Made by a program: the position numbers and the translations under genes
Assembly (NCBI RefSeq): GCF_021538615.1
Contig: NZ_JAJHIZ010000003.1
Location: 4,588,001 to 4,652,000, forward strand
Reading direction: 5' to 3'
Length of the DNA: 64,000 nucleotides
Origin: Niabella agricola
Lineage (GTDB): Bacteria; Bacteroidota; Bacteroidia; Chitinophagales; Chitinophagaceae
Notes under the pieces: model-generated
The model's database searches: none
What the model was told of the DNA's origin: nothing
What the model saw: the letters and a program-made list of their open reading frames with translations, nothing else
Shown here: piece by piece, positions 60,931-64,000 of the stretch
Layout: each line of letters opens with the position of its first letter
Position numbering within the stretch: the first letter of the stretch is position 1

Positions 60931-63444
60931 TTAATTGTTCACCACTTTTACAATTTTTGAGTAGGATTTGCTTCCATCTGCATCAATTTGTGCAACACGG
61001 ATATAGGCGCTCTTACCATCAGGAACAGGCTCTGAGCCGTTTTTCTGGCAACCCATAACACCTGCAAATATGCCCGTCAATAGTAAGCTTGCAAATGCGA
61101 GTTTTCTTTTGCGTGGCAATCCTATGGCCAGGCTACCCAAAGCTAACAGCACTAGTGCAATACCTGACGTAGCAAGGGCTAAGCCCGACATATTAGTTGA
61201 AAACTCGTAGCTTAAAGCACTGTCGGAGTTGCCATTTGGGGCTTTGGAATCCATAGAACCAATGGTGGTAAAATGAATGCCATCTGCAGAAGCTTCAATT
61301 TCGAAGCGCTTGTTGTTCTTTTCAGAAACAGTTGTCCAGTTTACAAATAATACACCACCTTTTATAATGGCTGATACATCAGCAAATTGTACAGGCAATG
61401 CTAACGGATCGTTGCTGATACCAAAGTTTACCGGTGCTGTAGCAGTACCACCTGCAACGCCACTCAGGTTGCCAATGGTTAGCTTACCGGTACGGTTGGT
61501 TTTGTCTACACCTGTGCTGCCACGGTTTACACCGGTATAGCCGTAACCGCCGGTTGGTATATCTGCAGTAGCTAAAGGATCACCTACCTGTTTAGCGCTA
61601 TTGGTAAGCACCACTGAATAGTTGCCGCTGTTGGCCAGGTAGCTGGTAGCTATCTGGAAGGAATAAGTGCCGTCAGTATTTACTCTCACAGATGCAATTA
61701 CGTTACCATCGGGACCTACTAAATTTGCCCATAAACCATTGGCAATACCGGCTTCGCCGCCATCGATTACTGCATCACCATCAGCATCATTCCAGATGGT
61801 ACCGGGTATCGTAACTTTGGCGCCGCAGTCTTCCACATTAAATACTTTTACAATAGTGACAGAGCCACAGGAGCCTGCGCTTACGGTGTAGTTTACTCTT
61901 AAGGTACCTGCGCCGGTAAAAGTAAGCGTAGTGCCGGACAGGGTAGCCGTAGCCGTACTGCCTGCCATATCGATCGCATAAGTACCGCCCGATGGGTTAC
62001 CTATCAACTGTACATTATTACCAATACAATAAGGACCGTTATACGAAGCATCGAGCGTTGCGTTTACGGTTTGGCTGCCGCAAACCTGTACGGCATTTGT
62101 ATTAAAATGATAAGTGGGGTCGAAAAGATCAGCAGAACTGTTATCACCCATACTGCCGTTTATCCTGTGACCAACATAGCCAAAAGTGCTGGTGCACTCG
62201 CGCAGGATCATGGTCGTATGCCCGCCGCTTTCAACGGAAATAATATTGGTATTGGAATAGCCAGCTTGGAAATTGGTGGGTACACCTGGGTTGGTAGCTA
62301 AAGGCTGCCCGGCATTACCGCCACGTCCAAGCATATTACCACCTTCAGCACCCCAGTTGTATATCATTTTATCATTGGTTAATACATTAATACCCGCTAT
62401 GCCACGGTCATGTTCATTGGGCGATATCCATTTAACATCATTAATTACCGGACCACCTGCTGATGTGTACCGCGGTTGCACCCAGGTGTTTGAGTTGGTG
62501 GTAGTCCAGTCACCTAACTGGCCATACTGGTTATCCCCCAGGGCATATACGCTTCCACTGGTGTACAGCAGGTAGTAGCTGGTTGATTGTGTGCCGTAGG
62601 CGGTGTGATTGGCGCCGATCATTTTTATAGATCCGCTGGCGCCAGCAGGAGCAGCCAACGCGGTAGCTCTGCTATGGGAAGCCCTACTGCCTATACCGTC
62701 CCAACTCTCCGGACCCCAGCTCCAGAGCCCGCCGGATGCATCCAATGCAATAAGACTGGTAGCAGTTCCTCTGGTGGCTACAATACCGTTCAGGAAACTG
62801 CCATCTGTTTTTATTACCCTGGACCATGTGTCAGGGCTTCCAGCGCCACCCGCACCACGTACAGAAGAATTGTTGGTTAATACATATACACTACCATCGC
62901 AGGTAGTAATTACCAGTGTATTCGTAGTACCAAAAAACATCTTTACATCGGCAGCGGTTACGCCTGCCGGTAAGCCCAGGCTTAATTGGTGAAAAGCGGT
63001 GTTTCCGGCCGGGACAACGGTTAAATCAAACAATACACCCGGCAATCCCCAGGCCCATATTTTATTGTCGCTGGTGAGCAGGGCGAACTGTACAGTGTTA
63101 ATACCGTTGCTGCCAATGGCTACTTTTAAAGGTGTACCTGTAAGTCCCGGGTAATTACCCGCATTAATAGTCGTTGGCACCAGCCAGCTGCTAACTCCAT
63201 CAGCCTTGGTCTTTTCTCCCCATATTTTTAAAGAACCGTCCAGGTCTCTTACCGCTGTAGAGTGAAAGCCGGATACATAGTTGTCATACTCCAGGGTAGC
63301 GGCTGTGGTGGAATTATAACCAAAATTGGCAAAATCCTGGCAGCCGCCTGCGCCGTAGCAGGCCTGCCCATATGAGTAAGTGATAGTCCAAAGACTGACA
63401 ACCAAGGTCAATACAAGAACTTTAATAGTGCGCATTTTTGTCAT
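60931..63444 (-). CDS. Large exported RCC1-repeat surface protein with internal TM segment
   Basis: 837 residues with a signal peptide (VLVLTLVVSLWTITYSYGQ). RCC1/BNR-like propeller repeats (SLKIWGEKT, KIWAWGLPG, GLWSWGPESW, VYALGDNQYGQLGDW, IYNWGAEGG) span about residues 50-430. Immunoglobulin-like and SdrB-like domains follow (GTIWNDADGDAVIDGGEAG). The end is a Bacteroidota C-terminal Fn3-like domain (VNWTTVSEKNNKRFEIEASA to SAYIRVAQIDADGSKSYSKI) interrupted by two hydrophobic segments and MGCQKN. Probably cell-surface; function unknown. A second ATG (63435) is an equally good start. Confidence 0.85.
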   Translation of the reverse strand: MTKMRTIKVLVLTLVVSLWTITYSYGQACYGAGGCQDFANFGYNSTTAATLEYDNYVSGFHSTAVRDLDGSLKIWGEKTKADGVSSWLVPTTINAGNYPGLTGTPLKVAIGSNGINTVQFALLTSDNKIWAWGLPGVLFDLTVVPAGNTAFHQLSLGLPAGVTAADVKMFFGTTNTLVITTCDGSVYVLTNNSSVRGAGGAGSPDTWSRVIKTDGSFLNGIVATRGTATSLIALDASGGLWSWGPESWDGIGSRASHSRATALAAPAGASGSIKMIGANHTAYGTQSTSYYLLYTSGSVYALGDNQYGQLGDWTTTNSNTWVQPRYTSAGGPVINDVKWISPNEHDRGIAGINVLTNDKMIYNWGAEGGNMLGRGGNAGQPLATNPGVPTNFQAGYSNTNIISVESGGHTTMILRECTSTFGYVGHRINGSMGDNSSADLFDPTYHFNTNAVQVCGSQTVNATLDASYNGPYCIGNNVQLIGNPSGGTYAIDMAGSTATATLSGTTLTFTGAGTLRVNYTVSAGSCGSVTIVKVFNVEDCGAKVTIPGTIWNDADGDAVIDGGEAGIANGLWANLVGPDGNVIASVRVNTDGTYSFQIATSYLANSGNYSVVLTNSAKQVGDPLATADIPTGGYGYTGVNRGSTGVDKTNRTGKLTIGNLSGVAGGTATAPVNFGISNDPLALPVQFADVSAIIKGGVLFVNWTTVSEKNNKRFEIEASADGIHFTTIGSMDSKAPNGNSDSALSYEFSTNMSGLALATSGIALVLLALGSLAIGLPRKRKLAFASLLLTGIFAGVMGCQKNGSEPVPDGKSAYIRVAQIDADGSKSYSKIVKVVNN

Positions 63445-63752
63445 TGTTGTTTAAGTTTAAATGTTAGGTGATGAATAATAGTTAATGGTATGGTTTTATA
63501 GATATTATTTCGGATTGTCAAAAGGCAGGTAGCACAACACAAAACTCAGCAGGCCATTTTTATTTACACCAGTGAATAACCACAAAAAAGAGTGCGCCCT
63601 TTGAGACACCCTCTTTTTTGATCAATTCTTAAAACAACAGGCCGCTAAACGCCTGCGAAGTACAGAAGACGTTGTATCAGGCCTGAGTCGTACTCCTGAT
63701 CTTTAAAACGGTGCGGGACTCAGATCCAAAAGGAGACTGCACCGTCAGAAGA
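63445..63752. other. Intergenic region
   Basis: About 310 bases. Apart from the terminator at 63584-63619 I see no gene or RNA. Confidence 0.4.
63584..63619 (-). terminator. Rho-independent terminator of the last gene
   Basis: On the minus strand AAAAAAGAG pairs with CTCTTTTTT around an 18-base inner region that can pair further (GTG with CAC). It is AT-symmetric and could work in both directions. Confidence 0.7.
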
Positions 63753-64000
63753 TTACTCTTCAACCAGGTCTTTGGTTACCACTTTTTTAACTTTTAGTGC
63801 TTCTAATTGCTGTACTAATACCGGCAGGCTGCTTTTTGAAATGCGACCGTTCAACATCACCACACTGTCGCTGATAATAGCACTTATTCTTTCGTAGGGA
63901 CGGATCACATTTCGCACTGCTGCGCCAAGCTGCTCCTGTTCAGCAGGGTTTATGCCTATCGCCAGTTCGCTCACCACCTCCTGTATGCCTTCCACCTCCA
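63753..64000 (-). CDS. Partial gene, C-terminal fragment, possibly BON-like
   Basis: The frame is open to the edge of the window, so the 80 residues counted from GTG 63995 are probably only the C-terminus. The end VVMLNGRISKSSLPVLVQQL followed by EALKVKKVVTKDLVEE resembles a BON domain (strand, helix, V-x-x-V strand). No other feature. Identity uncertain. Confidence 0.5.
   Translation of the reverse strand, partial: EVEGIQEVVSELAIGINPAEQEQLGAAVRNVIRPYERISAIISDSVVMLNGRISKSSLPVLVQQLEALKVKKVVTKDLVEE

Overview
The window reads as chromosome of a member of the Bacteroidota, most likely Chitinophagaceae. The evidence is the set of families (Porin_10, DUF4199, DUF2480, DUF983, DUF1569, DUF3347 next to a CopA-type oxidase), almost no Shine-Dalgarno sequences, and repeated copies of the Bacteroidota promoter box TAnnTTTG. 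This is inferred from gene content; no 16S gene is present.

Layout. 1-2.5 kb: sucC, with a MITE-like inverted repeat downstream, and a small coiled-coil exported protein. 2.6-7.8 kb: purine nucleoside phosphorylase, a Porin_10 barrel, a periplasmic metal-binding protein, a TlpA-like thioredoxin and a PepSY membrane protein. 8-12.8 kb: LacI and AraC regulators, DUF983, DUF1569, an epoxide hydrolase-like enzyme and a small membrane protein. 13-16.4 kb: an AT-richer patch with a nucleotidyltransferase, a rhomboid protease and a YD-repeat-like exported protein. 16.7-21.2 kb: ribosomal protein S1, an ECF sigma factor with a membrane partner, a Crp-like regulator and a Gdx/SugE-type exporter. 21.3-27 kb: a serine hydrolase, a small lipoprotein, and a decaying copper-handling cluster with YceI, a CCxxC lipoprotein, a wrecked multicopper oxidase, a DUF3347 protein and a Cys/His-rich exported protein. 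27-32.9 kb: two GNATs, an alkylation-repair pair (Ogt and an AlkA-like glycosylase), an FMN reductase/DUF2480 operon facing a SufR-like regulator, DinB and a membrane protein. 33-40.4 kb: an overlapping tamB-tamA pair. 41-42.8 kb: a GH29 alpha-L-fucosidase. 42.9-49.7 kb: a complete TetR-TolC-HlyD-ABC-ABC-permease-permease efflux operon resembling YbhGFSR. 50-52.3 kb: a DAO-family oxidoreductase and a TrmN6-like methyltransferase. 52.3-59.2 kb: one long operon with a non-catalytic dihydroorotase homologue, DUF4199, two glycosyltransferases and the GDP-D-glycero-alpha-D-manno-heptose genes (HddA, GmhA and an HddC-GmhB fusion). 59.4-60.7 kb: tRNA-Pro(GGG), three tandem copies of its 3' end at an exact 100-bp period, and remnants of a transposase and an ACR3 arsenite pump. 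60.9-63.4 kb: an RCC1-repeat surface protein. The window closes inside a partial gene.

Three themes cut across genes. First, a family of low-complexity repeats built on words like GATTTGAGATCTGAGATT occurs between genes and, in frame, inside two genes (tamA and a glycosyltransferase). Second, several promoter boxes sit 3-7 bases before a start codon, which would give leaderless mRNAs. Third, an identical 12-bp palindrome lies upstream of both tetR and the tolC operon it probably controls. I saw no CRISPR array, rRNA, intact prophage or intact transposon.
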